A DNA stretch of 64,000 nucleotides from NCBI GenBank assembly GCA_020161505.1, contig JAIUNY010000015.1, forward strand, positions 1 through 64,000, written 5' to 3'. The notes below the pieces were generated by a model. The model was not told where the DNA came from. It saw only the letters and a list, made by a program, of their open reading frames with translations, and did no database searches. The stretch comes from Armatimonadota bacterium (GTDB lineage: Bacteria; Armatimonadota; Fimbriimonadia; Fimbriimonadales; Fimbriimonadaceae). A program made the translations under genes and the position numbers. Of this stretch, positions 41,971 through 51,109 are shown in pieces; within the stretch, counting starts at the first letter, position 1; every line of letters starts with the position of its first letter.

Positions 41971-44900
41971 TCAGTTACCCTGCAGCCCAACGTTGAGTCG
42001 TGTCCAGCGCAGATCCAGGTTGTTCACCTGACCATCACCGTTCACGTCAGCGTTCGGGTTGAACCGGGGGTCGCTCGGAGCGAGACCGAAGGACGTCTTG
42101 ATCAGATCCAGATCCGAACCATCGACCTTGTTGTCTCCGTTCACGTCGCCGATTTTCAGCACCACATTCAGACCACTCAGTCCGTTCACGAGGTTGACGC
42201 CCGTGATTCGATTGCTGAGGTAGCCCTTCACCTTGATTCGGAGATTCACCGTGCCATCGAGGAAGGTGCCGAACGAGAACGTTCCTTGGGTGGAAATTCC
42301 CGTGTTCGTGAGAGGCAACGGGTGCGACTCAAGCACGGCGTTGGTTGTCGGATGCAGGATTTCAAGCGTGCCAGGAAGACTCGCCGGGGTTCCGACAAAT
42401 CGCTCCAGGCCGACGGTGCCGGTCGCCACCTTCTTGTCCTCCCACGGCTCGCCAACGATTCGCACATCATCCATCGTCACGCCGTCTCGTTGCGCCGTGC
42501 CGTCAGAGGTCAGGCGGAACCGCACCCGGGTGAACTCCTGGTTCAGGAGGTTCAGCGACACGGAACCCCACGCCGTTTGCGTGCCGTTGAGCGCGGATGC
42601 TCGGGTCCAAGTGGAGCCACCATCCGCCGATTGCTCGATGTTCAGGTAGTCGTAGTTGGTTTCCAGGTCGTACTTGGCTTGCATCAGCAACGCCGGGTCG
42701 GCGATGCCACGCAGGTCGATCGTGTTCGTCCCGGTCAGAGCGGTGTTCGCATTGGCCGCGTAGCTCCCAGTTGGGCTATCCGCCCAAGCAGTGACGGGGC
42801 TGAACGCATCCGCAACCTTCGCCCAGGGAGTCTGCGCCGAGAAGTTATTGGTTCCCTCGAAGGAATCCGAGAAGACCGGGGTCACGGGCACCATGACGAA
42901 GTCGTCGAGATAGACGCCATCGCGCACCACCGAGCCATCAGAAGTCATGCGGAACCGCACGCGCATCGAATCACCATTCACCGCATCCAGAGTGGCCCCA
43001 TATTGGGTCCAGTCTCGGGCTCCGGTCAGGCGGGTCAGCGTTTGCCAGGCACCACCATTCTTCTGCACTTCGATGTACAAGAAGTCATAGTTCGATTCAA
43101 GATCAACCTTGGCTTGGAACTTGAACGCAACCGGGCCGTTGACGACAACGGGAGTGTTCATCACCAAAGAGGTGGAGGCGTTGTTGCCGTAGTTCCCGGC
43201 GGGCGAATCGGTCCAGCTTCGGCTACCCGAATACTGCTGGGCGGTCGTGGTTGCCCACGTCACGTCTCCCGTGAACTGGTTGGTCGACTCCACTCGATCG
43301 CCCCAAGCTCCGCCTCGCGTGGCGAGCGGGCCAAAGAACGCGGTCGGCGAGACGTTGCCTACGTTGTCTTTCGCACGGACGGCGACATAGCTCGCATCGC
43401 CTGGCCAGATACCATTTACCCGGAAGCGGACCCTGGTGCCCGGAGCCGCACTCGGAACGCTCGCGAGAACGGGTCGAGCCGCAGCAAAGTTGGCATCAGT
43501 GATCGGCGTTGGACTGACCCGAACGTCGAATCCGTCCACCGGCCCGACCATTCCGTCGTCACCAGGAATCGTCATCGAGAGCTCGAGGACAGTGAAGGCA
43601 CGGCGTTCCGCAGTCAAGCCTGTGATCGCGCCTGGTGCGACGGTATCGTTGTCCATCGCGTTCAGCAAGTTCGCTCGCTTTCCGTTCGCGACGTAGCTCG
43701 AAAGGGCAGGAACCGAATCGCCAAGTGCGATCAGGCGATCAAGAGCCTGGCGAGCGGTCGCCGTGGGATACATCGCCCGGATGACCCCGAGCATGCCCGA
43801 GGCATGAGGAGTCGCCATCGACGTCCCACTGTTCAAACCGTAGGTATTCCCTGGCAGGGTGCTGAGGATATCTTCACCCGGCAGGAAAACCTCAACCAGC
43901 GTGCCGTAGTTGCTGAAGCTGGACTTTTGATCGTTGTGGTCAGAAGCGGCAATGAACACCACGTTGTCTGCCACGCTGCGGATCGCTTGCCGCGGCGGGT
44001 TGGCTTGGTTATTGTTCCCCGCCGAGTTGCAGTAGATGACATCGTCAGCCTTTGCGCGCTGAATGGCATCAACAAGCGCCGTTGTGTAGCCGTCGATGTT
44101 GTAGCTCACGCTGATGACGCTGGCACCGTTTTGTCGAGCATAGTCCACCGCGTTCGCGAGAGCGCTCATCCACGGGTTGGCTCCGCCGTAGATGCGCAGA
44201 GGCATGATTCGGAGATTCCGTCCAACGCCGGCGACGCCGATTCCATTGTTGATCTCCGCCCCGATTGTCCCGGCCACGTGCGTTCCATGGGAATCCGTTC
44301 CTGCCGGGCTTGGGTTGTTGTCGCCATCGGCGAAATCCCAACCGCGGAAGTCGTCCACGAAGCCATTCCCATCGTCGTCGATGCCATTGCCCGCGATTTC
44401 GTCCGAGTTGTTCCAGATGTTGCCATCCAGGTCCGGGTGAGCAAGATCGACACCGTCATCGCACACGGCGACGACCTCTTGGGCATGAACCCCCGTGACA
44501 TCCCAGGCTTGCACGGCATCAATATCCGCATCAGCGGTGCCGCCCGTTTGCCCGGTGTTGTTGAGGGCCCACATCTCCGAGAACCGAGCATCGTTCGGAA
44601 CATAGTCCGGCTCGAGCAGGGTGTCAAATTCGGCGTATCGAACGGCTGGGTTCGAGTTGAGTTGACGAACCACCTGCTCGACGGTCTGCCCCATCTTGAT
44701 CGCATCCGGCGACAAGTGCAGAACGGAGAAGTAGCGGCTCGACATCTTGGTGTCCTCGCTGAGGGCGAGGCGACCCATCACCGACTTCTTCACCGACTCG
44801 CGAGCCGTAGGATGAAAAGCCACGACGACGTGGGTCTTGGAGTAAATCGTCTTCGGCGGAAGCTTAAATGGATCCGTGCGAAGGGTTGTAAAGTCGAGAT

Positions 44901-44991
44901 CTCTTGGCTGTGCCACGCTTGCAAGCGAGGCCCCCAGCAAGGAAAAGGCAATCAAGGAACGCCAGCTTAGGCGCACATTCAACTTGGGCAT
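41971..44991 (-). CDS. Secreted subtilisin-like (S8) protease with dockerin
   Basis: 1006 residues. A signal peptide (SLIAFSLLGASLASVAQ) and an inhibitor-like propeptide (about 45-115) precede the S8 domain. The catalytic triad is D178 in VAVCDDGVD, H235 in SHGTHVAG and S391 in SGTSMATPHASG. A fibronectin-like region (about 450-560), two related beta-sandwich domains each with WTDSPAGNY or WADSPTGSY and YDFLYIE or YDYLNIE motifs (about 565-840), and a C-terminal dockerin with two calcium loops (DVNGDNKVDGSDLD, DVNGDGQVNNLDLR) follow. An extracellular peptidase is likely. The Asp motif is DDG, as in kexins, instead of the usual D-T/S-G. Its paralog lies directly upstream. Confidence 0.95.
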   Translation of the reverse strand: MPKLNVRLSWRSLIAFSLLGASLASVAQPRDLDFTTLRTDPFKLPPKTIYSKTHVVVAFHPTARESVKKSVMGRLALSEDTKMSSRYFSVLHLSPDAIKMGQTVEQVVRQLNSNPAVRYAEFDTLLEPDYVPNDARFSEMWALNNTGQTGGTADADIDAVQAWDVTGVHAQEVVAVCDDGVDLAHPDLDGNIWNNSDEIAGNGIDDDGNGFVDDFRGWDFADGDNNPSPAGTDSHGTHVAGTIGAEINNGIGVAGVGRNLRIMPLRIYGGANPWMSALANAVDYARQNGASVISVSYNIDGYTTALVDAIQRAKADDVIYCNSAGNNNQANPPRQAIRSVADNVVFIAASDHNDQKSSFSNYGTLVEVFLPGEDILSTLPGNTYGLNSGTSMATPHASGMLGVIRAMYPTATARQALDRLIALGDSVPALSSYVANGKRANLLNAMDNDTVAPGAITGLTAERRAFTVLELSMTIPGDDGMVGPVDGFDVRVSPTPITDANFAAARPVLASVPSAAPGTRVRFRVNGIWPGDASYVAVRAKDNVGNVSPTAFFGPLATRGGAWGDRVESTNQFTGDVTWATTTAQQYSGSRSWTDSPAGNYGNNASTSLVMNTPVVVNGPVAFKFQAKVDLESNYDFLYIEVQKNGGAWQTLTRLTGARDWTQYGATLDAVNGDSMRVRFRMTSDGSVVRDGVYLDDFVMVPVTPVFSDSFEGTNNFSAQTPWAKVADAFSPVTAWADSPTGSYAANANTALTGTNTIDLRGIADPALLMQAKYDLETNYDYLNIEQSADGGSTWTRASALNGTQTAWGSVSLNLLNQEFTRVRFRLTSDGTAQRDGVTMDDVRIVGEPWEDKKVATGTVGLERFVGTPASLPGTLEILHPTTNAVLESHPLPLTNTGISTQGTFSFGTFLDGTVNLRIKVKGYLSNRITGVNLVNGLSGLNVVLKIGDVNGDNKVDGSDLDLIKTSFGLAPSDPRFNPNADVNGDGQVNNLDLRWTRLNVGLQGN

Positions 44992-45096
44992 AGTCTCTCC
45001 AAGGCTCCCAATAGAGCCGAGTGGTTAACCTTTCCATGATAGACGGAAATCCGTCAAATCGGGGTGAGTTGATGCCGGTGATTTCCCCATCCTGGC

Positions 45097-45132
45097 AAAA
45101 AAACGAGGAGCCAGGAAGTGATTCCTGGCTCC
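45097..45132 (-). terminator. Terminator of the second subtilase gene
   Basis: On the minus strand GGAGCCAGGAA pairs with TTCCTGGCTCC across a 4-nt loop (45107-45132), followed by a 7-T run (A run at 45097-45103). It separates the two subtilase genes into different transcripts. Confidence 0.92.
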
Positions 45133-45156
45133 TTGCCCCGTACCTGCTCGGCGTGC

Positions 45157-46971
45157 TTAGTAGGTGATGCTCAGCTTGATGTGGTCGGTCAGAACATCGA
45201 ACGTCGTGCTGACGCCTCGTCGCTCCGCACCGAGAACCATCACACGAGCTCGGATGGATCCATTCGATCCAACATAGTTCGGAGCGGTCTGTCGACCCAC
45301 AAGGCCGCCAAACTGGATGTCTTCCGTGCTTGCTCGGGTCGATCCGAGCAGATCCCAGTTGCCGGTGACCACGTTGTACAGATAGATGTACTGAGTCAGC
45401 TGGCGACGGGTGACCTTCATCTCGGTATCGAGCTTGATCCGCTTGACCATGGAGGCCGCCACCGGAGAAGCCACTGCGACTTCGTAAGTCACATAGTTTC
45501 CTCGGCGAGCGAGAGAGGACGCGCGCATTCCCATGTGCGTATCATCGCTACTCATGATCTGAGCCAGTCCTCCGCCGAGCACCGTACCCATCACCGGGGT
45601 GACGGACAGGAGATCCGGGGACACCGTGATCGAGGTGGCGTTAGCGAAGTTCATGCGGCGATTGCCCGGAATGAATCCACTCAGGTTATCAACCGAGTCG
45701 GCGTTATCGATCAACCGATCGAGGACTTCGCGTGCGGATTCGGAAGGATTTGATCCCCGAAGCGTTGCAACGACGCCCGCCACCATGGGGGTGGACATCG
45801 AAGTGCCGCTCGAGAGCTGGTAGTCGTTTTGCGTGTACGTCGAGAGAATGTCTTCACCCGGCGCAGCGATCTCGATGCGGCTACCAAAGTTCGAGAACCA
45901 AGAGAGGTTATCGTTTCGATCCGTTGCGGCGACAAAGATCAGGTTGTCGTGTGCATCGCGCAGGGCGGAGCGCGGCGGTTCGCCTTCTCCGTTGTTTCCG
46001 GCCGAGCCGCAGTAGACGACGTCAGCGGCTCCTGCTCGTCCGATTGCATCGCTCAAGGACTGCGTGAACCCATCGAGGTTATAGCTGACGCTGATGACGT
46101 CGGCACCATTTTGCCAAGCGTAGTCGACCGCATTGGTGAGAGCCGACATAAAGGGCGCTGGGCCACCGTACATTCGGAGGGCCATGATCTTCACATTCGG
46201 ACCAGCTCCGGCCACGCCAATTCCGTTGTCAAAGGTAGCGGCGACAGAGCCCGCCACGTGCGTTCCGTGAGAGTCACTGGGAAAATCGGGCATTGGATCG
46301 TTGTCGCTGCTCGAGAAATCCCATCCGTGCTTGTCGTCGATGAAGCCATTCCCGTCATCGTCGATGCCGTTCGTCGGGTTCTCGTTGGGATTCACCCACA
46401 TGCTGTCAGCGAGGTCTTCGTGGGTGTATTCCACGCCATCGTCGCAGACGGCAACGACCGTCTCGTCGGCCGTCAGCACGTTGTCCCAGGCTTCCACGGC
46501 GTCAACGTCGGCATCATCGACGCCTCCGCCTTGGCCGGTGTTGTGAAGGCCCCATTGCTCGCCGAAACGAGGATCGTTCGGTGTGAATTCAGGAACCAGG
46601 ACGGGATCCAGCTCAGCGTACATCACAGCCGGGTGGCTCGCAAGGGAGCGATTCAGTGAGTGAACCGTCATCCCCATCGCCCGACTTCGTGGCGAAATCG
46701 TGAGTACCGAGTGGTACTTGCCCGAGAGAATCGGATTGACCGAAAGGCCATACCGCTTCAAAACATCGAGTTTGGTCGCGTTCGTAGTGTTCGGACGGAA
46801 AGTGACGACCACGTGATCAAGGGCATACTCCCCCTTCACCACCGGCGGCCGCGTCAGTTGCGAGCCCATCGGGCTCGGCTGGGACGGAACCTGCGCGAGA
46901 GCCAGAGAAGTGACAGCAACAAAAGCTGTGACCCCCATCGCTCGGCAGAGGCGATTCATTCGGTACTTCAT
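45157..46971 (-). CDS. Secreted subtilisin-like (S8) protease
   Basis: 604 residues from the ATG at 46971, preceded by GGAGAT; the frame is open 16 codons upstream. A signal peptide (VTAFVAVTSLALA), a propeptide (about 45-110) and an S8 domain with D177 (VAVCDDGVE), H235 (SHGTHVAG) and S391 (SGTSMSTPMVAG) are present. The triad has the same spacing as in the 41971-44991 protein, and both share GNGIDDDGNGFIDD-like calcium-loop sequence, so they are paralogs. The C-terminal 170 residues are a beta domain without dockerin. The two genes are tandem, with a terminator between. Confidence 0.95.
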   Translation of the reverse strand: MKYRMNRLCRAMGVTAFVAVTSLALAQVPSQPSPMGSQLTRPPVVKGEYALDHVVVTFRPNTTNATKLDVLKRYGLSVNPILSGKYHSVLTISPRSRAMGMTVHSLNRSLASHPAVMYAELDPVLVPEFTPNDPRFGEQWGLHNTGQGGGVDDADVDAVEAWDNVLTADETVVAVCDDGVEYTHEDLADSMWVNPNENPTNGIDDDGNGFIDDKHGWDFSSSDNDPMPDFPSDSHGTHVAGSVAATFDNGIGVAGAGPNVKIMALRMYGGPAPFMSALTNAVDYAWQNGADVISVSYNLDGFTQSLSDAIGRAGAADVVYCGSAGNNGEGEPPRSALRDAHDNLIFVAATDRNDNLSWFSNFGSRIEIAAPGEDILSTYTQNDYQLSSGTSMSTPMVAGVVATLRGSNPSESAREVLDRLIDNADSVDNLSGFIPGNRRMNFANATSITVSPDLLSVTPVMGTVLGGGLAQIMSSDDTHMGMRASSLARRGNYVTYEVAVASPVAASMVKRIKLDTEMKVTRRQLTQYIYLYNVVTGNWDLLGSTRASTEDIQFGGLVGRQTAPNYVGSNGSIRARVMVLGAERRGVSTTFDVLTDHIKLSITY

Positions 46972-47171
46972 GAAGGTATCTCCACGCCTGAAACTGGCAA
47001 GGTAAGTAAAGTATAGCAAAAGGATTGCCAGAAGGTTCGCAATTATTCCAAAGTGTAATAAAAACAGCCGCTAAACACCGGTTTTCCGTCGCATTTCTGT
47101 AAGGATCAATCTCTCAGCCGCCGACAATTGCAGCAGGAACCCTCGTGAAATTGCGAGGCACAGAGATTTTT

Positions 47172-47780
47172 ATGAGTCGATACCAACGTGTCGGAGACTG
47201 GCTGATCGAGCGCGGCATCATCTCCGCCGAGCAGTGCTCCCATGCTCTCGAGGTTCACCGAACAACCGGGGGACGATTTGGCGAAGTCCTGATCTCTTTG
47301 GGCTATTGTTCCGAGCAGCAAGTGGTCGAGTGCTTGGCTCAGCAGTACGATATTCCCGTCTGCGACCTGGCCAACGTGAAGCCAAGTGAGGCAGCACTCA
47401 AGCTGGTTTCGCCCACGTTCGCTCTTTCCCGGCTCATCCTGCCGATTTCGGTCACGCAAACCGAGTTCCACTGTGCTCTGTGCGATCCCCTCGATATCCA
47501 AGGGACCGACTACCTGACCAGAGCCTTGAACAAGCGGCTCGTGATCTCGCTCGCCGGGCATCAACAGATTTTCGAGGCGATTGCCAAGCATTACGCCCTC
47601 CCGACCGCCAAGAAACAGTCTCCGATCCTTGTGGAAACCGCGACTGAGAAGAAAAAGACTAAGCGATCTACAAAGCCGAGGGCGGCGGGCAAGGTCGATG
47701 AGCAGCCCGATCGACGCGAACTCCTCCTCGCCATCGCAGGCGGCGGACAAGACTCTTTGTGGGATGCCTACCAGGACTAA
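47172..47780 (+). CDS. Stand-alone MshEN-type domain protein
   Basis: About 202 residues from the ATG at 47172 (a GTG at 47145 with AGGA upstream is an alternative). Residues about 4-70 form the two-part MshEN motif: RVGDWLIERGIISAEQCSHALEVHRTTGGRFGEVLISLGYCSEQQVVECLAQQYDIPV. A GspE N-terminal-like domain follows (to about 140), then a basic Lys/Thr/Arg stretch and an acidic tail. MshEN domains bind cyclic-di-GMP in many pilus and secretion ATPases; here the domain has no ATPase core. The gene lies 4 nt before a MinD-like ATPase gene, so the two products likely work together, perhaps on pilus placement or motor control. That is inference. Confidence 0.8.
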   Translation: MSRYQRVGDWLIERGIISAEQCSHALEVHRTTGGRFGEVLISLGYCSEQQVVECLAQQYDIPVCDLANVKPSEAALKLVSPTFALSRLILPISVTQTEFHCALCDPLDIQGTDYLTRALNKRLVISLAGHQQIFEAIAKHYALPTAKKQSPILVETATEKKKTKRSTKPRAAGKVDEQPDRRELLLAIAGGGQDSLWDAYQD

Positions 47781-47784
47781 ATCT

Positions 47785-48543
47785 ATGTTGACGATTGCGA
47801 TTACGAGCGGAAAAGGCGGGGTTGGCAAGACCACCTTCGCCGCAAATCTGGCGGCAGCCCTCCAAGAAACCGGCGAACAGACGACGGTTTTTGATGCGGA
47901 CTTGCAGCTCGCCAACCTCGACATCGTGCTCGGCATCGCGCCGACTCATAACCTCCAGCACGTTGTCTCGGGAGAAAAGACTCTGCGTGAAATCGCGACA
48001 ACTGGCCCCGGCGGCCTAACCGCGATCACAGGCGCCTCCGCTGTGCCGATGCTGATGCGGGCCGGCCCGAAGAAGCTCGGCCTCTTCATGGAGCAAATCG
48101 CCCAGCTGGACGCCGAAACCGACATTTTAGTCTTCGATACTGCGGCGGGACTGGATCAGCGCGTGATGACCTTCATGAAGCTCGCCCAAGAGGTGATCGT
48201 GGTCGTCTCGCCCGATCCGACGAGCATCACCGATGCCTACGCGACGGTCAAGACTCTGTTCCGGAAAGATCCCGGAGCCCGCGTCAAGGTCGTGTTCAAC
48301 ATGGCGAATCCGGTGGAGGCGCGACGACTGTTCGAGAGCTTCGAGAAGATCGTTTGGTCTTATTTGAAGAAGCATGTCGACTTTCTCGGTTCGGTTCGGC
48401 ACGATATGGAAGCAGCCAGAGCAACGCGAAAGCGTCAGCTCTTCGTGGTTGAGAACCCGACGTGCGGTGCCGCGCAAGATATCCGAGCGATCGCCCAAGA
48501 AGTCCGCAACTGGAAAGACATCACAATGCTCCGCGCCGGCTAA
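47785..48543 (+). CDS. MinD/FlhG-like ParA-family ATPase
   Basis: 252 residues. The deviant Walker A GKGGVGKTT lies at 9-17, followed by FDADLQLANLDIVLGI (A' region), LVFDTAAGLDQRVMTFMKLAQEVIVVVSPDP (B motif and switch) and KVVFNMANP. This layout fits FlhG/FleN/MinD-type proteins, which place flagella, pili or the division ring. No obvious amphipathic membrane-targeting helix is visible at the C-terminus (VRNWKDITMLRAG). It is coupled to the upstream MshEN gene (4-nt gap) and followed by a terminator. No flagellar genes are seen in the window, so a link to the pilus system about 7 kb away is possible. Confidence 0.92.
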   Translation: MLTIAITSGKGGVGKTTFAANLAAALQETGEQTTVFDADLQLANLDIVLGIAPTHNLQHVVSGEKTLREIATTGPGGLTAITGASAVPMLMRAGPKKLGLFMEQIAQLDAETDILVFDTAAGLDQRVMTFMKLAQEVIVVVSPDPTSITDAYATVKTLFRKDPGARVKVVFNMANPVEARRLFESFEKIVWSYLKKHVDFLGSVRHDMEAARATRKRQLFVVENPTCGAAQDIRAIAQEVRNWKDITMLRAG

Positions 48544-48565
48544 GGGGACGGAGGAGCCTCCAATC

Positions 48566-48595
48566 GCCCAGGAGTTCACTCTCCTGGGCTTTTTT
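48566..48595 (+). terminator. Terminator after the MinD-like gene
   Basis: GCCCAGGAG (48566-48574) pairs with CTCCTGGGC (48581-48589) across a 6-nt loop, followed by six T. Confidence 0.95.
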
Positions 48596-48608
48596 GTGAC
48601 CGAACGGT

Positions 48609-49406
48609 CTACTTGACCGAACTGGCGTTGTTTCGGGTCATGTGAGGGTTGAATCCGGCGAGAACCGTTCGTTCGTAGGGGTGCCCGGCCGGATTTTCCA
48701 GCTCATCGGCTCCGGCATGAAGTTGCACCAGAACCGTCTTGCGCACCTTGTTTGATCGGTTCGGCTTCGATCCGTGCCAGGTCAGGTAGTGGAAGAAAAC
48801 AACATCCCCAGGCTCCGCCCCGAGCGGAGTCGCGCCTTCCAGTGGATAGGTCTCCTCGATCCAACCCGAGTGCCCCTTGCTGTCATCAATCCGGCCCGCC
48901 TTGTGCGATCCTGGATAGACCCGAAGGCACCCCATCTCATCGTTAGCCGAACTCACGTGGATGATCCCCGCGAGCATCGTGTCGAGCTTCGAGGGGAAGT
49001 AATCCCAGTCCTGGTGCATCGGGAACGGCGCACCGTTCTCAGCTGGCTTTTGAAAGAGTTTCGAGTGATGAAGAACGACGTCTGGGCCCAGGAGATCAGT
49101 GGCCGCCTTCAGGAACTTCTCTTGGAGGAAAGCCTTCGTCCACACGGAAGAATAGTGCTGAACGTTGTGGGTATGAATCACGACGGATCCTGGATCAGCC
49201 ATTTTCTCCATCACTTCCCCTCCCCACTTGGCGTTGATGTCCTCCCCGCTCGCGACCAACTGCGCCACGATCCGGTCAAAATCGGCCTCCAGCGTGGCAA
49301 CTTCGTCCGGGGAAAACACACCTTTCACCACCACATACCCTTGCTCGGCAAACTGGCGACCCAGTTCGGAGTCGGGGATCGGAACCGCAAAAGTTGAGAG
49401 AGACAT
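48609..49406 (-). CDS. Phytanoyl-CoA dioxygenase family protein
   Basis: 265 residues. The double-stranded beta-helix of Fe(II)/2-oxoglutarate dioxygenases is visible through the iron ligands: H and D in FPMHQDWDYFP and the distal H in FHYLTWHGSKPN, followed by RKTVLVQL with a possible 2-oxoglutarate-binding Arg/Lys. YVVVKGVFSPDEVATLEADFD at the start and GCLRVYPGSHKAGRI are typical of PhyH-like proteins. Members hydroxylate diverse small molecules and the substrate here is unknown. Single gene convergent with the MinD-like gene, sharing its terminator region. Confidence 0.9.
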   Translation of the reverse strand: MSLSTFAVPIPDSELGRQFAEQGYVVVKGVFSPDEVATLEADFDRIVAQLVASGEDINAKWGGEVMEKMADPGSVVIHTHNVQHYSSVWTKAFLQEKFLKAATDLLGPDVVLHHSKLFQKPAENGAPFPMHQDWDYFPSKLDTMLAGIIHVSSANDEMGCLRVYPGSHKAGRIDDSKGHSGWIEETYPLEGATPLGAEPGDVVFFHYLTWHGSKPNRSNKVRKTVLVQLHAGADELENPAGHPYERTVLAGFNPHMTRNNASSVK

Positions 49407-49472
49407 GGATCAAGTTTAACCGTTATCACGCTTGAACAGATACCGTCACGGAAATCCGGCTACACTCTTCTC

Positions 49473-50183
49473 ATGCAGATTCAAGGCTACACCGACACCC
49501 CGGTCATTCCGGGATCAACGTGGACGGTACACGACCCACGCCGTCCTCAGCCGACGATTGTCCGCCCCGGGCTTCCGGGAGGAGTGCCGAGCGATGCCAT
49601 TGTGCTGTTTGACGGCAAGAGCCTCGACAACTGGGAGGGCAACGACGGGAGGGCGAATTGGAAGGTTGAGAATGGGTATGCCGAAGTCGCCCCCGGGTCC
49701 GGGAACATTCGGTCAAAAATGCAGCACGGCGATGGTCAAATCCACCTTGAGTTCGCAAGCCCAAGTCTCGTTCGCGGCTCCGGGCAGGGCCGGGGCAACA
49801 GCGGCGTTTTTCTGCAAGGAATCTACGAGATTCAGATCCTGGATGGTTTTGAAAACCCGGTTTATGCCGATGGCATCACCGGCGCGATTTACGGCCAGTT
49901 TCCCCCATTGGTGAATGCGTGCCGCGAGCCCGGCGAGTGGCAGAGTTACGACATTGTCTGGCGCGGCCCAGTCTTCGAGGGCAACCGCGTCCTGCGCCCC
50001 GCGATGGTGACGGTGCTCCACAACGGCATCGTGATCCATCACGCCCAAGAATTGCAGGGCGAAACCAGGCATAAGGAACTCGCAAGCTACACCCCTCACG
50101 GTCCAACCGGGCCGCTGGTTTTGCAAGATCACGGCGATTTGGTGCGATTCCGAAACATTTGGTACCGACCGATCCAGTTTTAA
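49473..50183 (+). CDS. DUF1080 (3-keto-disaccharide hydrolase-like) protein
   Basis: 236 residues. The concanavalin-like DUF1080 fold is indicated by IVLFDGKSLDNWEGNDGRANWKVENGYAEV, DGQIHLEFASPS, NSGVFLQGIYEIQILDGFENP, EWQSYDIVWRGPVFEGN and LVLQDHGDLVRFRNIWYRPI at the end. In the family's studied members the domain hydrolyses 3-keto-glycosides, and it is abundant in Planctomycetota and related phyla. No signal peptide is evident, which is less usual. Here it is a single plus-strand gene, facing the gluQ cluster. Confidence 0.9.
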   Translation: MQIQGYTDTPVIPGSTWTVHDPRRPQPTIVRPGLPGGVPSDAIVLFDGKSLDNWEGNDGRANWKVENGYAEVAPGSGNIRSKMQHGDGQIHLEFASPSLVRGSGQGRGNSGVFLQGIYEIQILDGFENPVYADGITGAIYGQFPPLVNACREPGEWQSYDIVWRGPVFEGNRVLRPAMVTVLHNGIVIHHAQELQGETRHKELASYTPHGPTGPLVLQDHGDLVRFRNIWYRPIQF

Positions 50184-50204
50184 TCTTCGAGCAATAGAGC
50201 CTGA

Positions 50205-51083
50205 TTAGTCCACAGAGCTTTCGAGCTGGCTGATTGCTTTTTGGATCACTTGGTCTGGAGTAAGTGCTTCACGCCGGTACTCCCGGATTGATCTCGCCCC
50301 GGTTCGCTTGGAGAGTCGCTCGCCACTTTCGGAAAGCACCAACGGATGGTGAAGATATCGGGGCTCGGCGAGGCCAAGAATCTGCTGAATCAGGCGATGG
50401 ATTCCCACGGCAGGCAGCAGGTCGCGGCCCCGAATCACAAGCTCAATTCCCTGATCCGCATCGTCGACCACGCAACAAAGATGATAGCTAAACGGCGTGT
50501 CGCGACGACCCAAGATGGGATCGCTGGCCTGATCCAAGGCAGCAGGCGTCCGGACCCCATCGGCGGACAAAAAGCTGGGCGCGCCATATCGAGCAACTGC
50601 CGCAGCTAGATCAAGCCGCCACACATGCGGCTCGCCGATATTCACGCGGTTTCGCGCACTCTTGGCGACAATCTTCTTGCACGTTCCGGGATACGGACTT
50701 CCGAGCGACATCACGCCATCGCTCTGAGGGGCCGAGCCAAGGCGCTCTAGCTCCTCTTTGATCTGCTTGCGCGAGCAAAAGCAGGGATACATCAAGCCGG
50801 ACTGCTTGAGTTGATCCAGAGCTTTGCCGTAGAGCGCGCCCCTCGATGACTGCCGCACCACATCCTCACTCGGCTCAAACCCCAACCAGGCAAGATCCTC
50901 TAGCAGATCCACCTCGAATTCCGGCTTGCTCCGGGCGTCGATATCCTCTATCCGGAGCAAAAACGAACCGTCTCCCTTCTCCTGCCAGTTTCGCCAAGCC
51001 GAGTACGCATGACCCAGGTGGAGATGTCCGGTGGGGCTAGGGGCAAAACGAACACGCGGCACGATCCACAGAGTGAACCCCAC
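50205..51083 (-). CDS. gluQ: Glutamyl-Q tRNA(Asp) synthetase
   Basis: Up to 292 residues (GTG at 51083; the GTG at 51062 just before PRVRFAPSPTG is an alternative). The class I synthetase signatures are TGHLHLGHAYSA (HIGH-type) and ERLSKRTGA (KMSKS-type). A zinc site (CFCS...YPGTC) lies between them. The protein lacks the anticodon-binding domain of GltX, which is diagnostic for GluQ (about 290 residues). It attaches glutamate to queuosine in tRNA-Asp. It is the last gene of a four-gene minus-strand cluster, 26 nt behind the META-domain gene. Confidence 0.95.
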   Translation of the reverse strand: MGFTLWIVPRVRFAPSPTGHLHLGHAYSAWRNWQEKGDGSFLLRIEDIDARSKPEFEVDLLEDLAWLGFEPSEDVVRQSSRGALYGKALDQLKQSGLMYPCFCSRKQIKEELERLGSAPQSDGVMSLGSPYPGTCKKIVAKSARNRVNIGEPHVWRLDLAAAVARYGAPSFLSADGVRTPAALDQASDPILGRRDTPFSYHLCCVVDDADQGIELVIRGRDLLPAVGIHRLIQQILGLAEPRYLHHPLVLSESGERLSKRTGARSIREYRREALTPDQVIQKAISQLESSVD

Positions 51084-51109
51084 CGCGCGTGTTCCCGACC
51101 GCCAGAGCC

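Noticed and set aside
42286-44970. An 894-codon frame on the plus strand
   Set aside because: It lies fully antisense to the dockerin subtilase, has Arg/His/Gly-rich composition and no domain, while the minus-strand frame shows a complete protease.
47172-47780. Reading the MshEN protein as a truncated pilB
   Set aside because: It ends in its own basic and acidic tail directly before the MinD-like gene, with no remnant of a Walker A core, so a genuine stand-alone domain is more likely.
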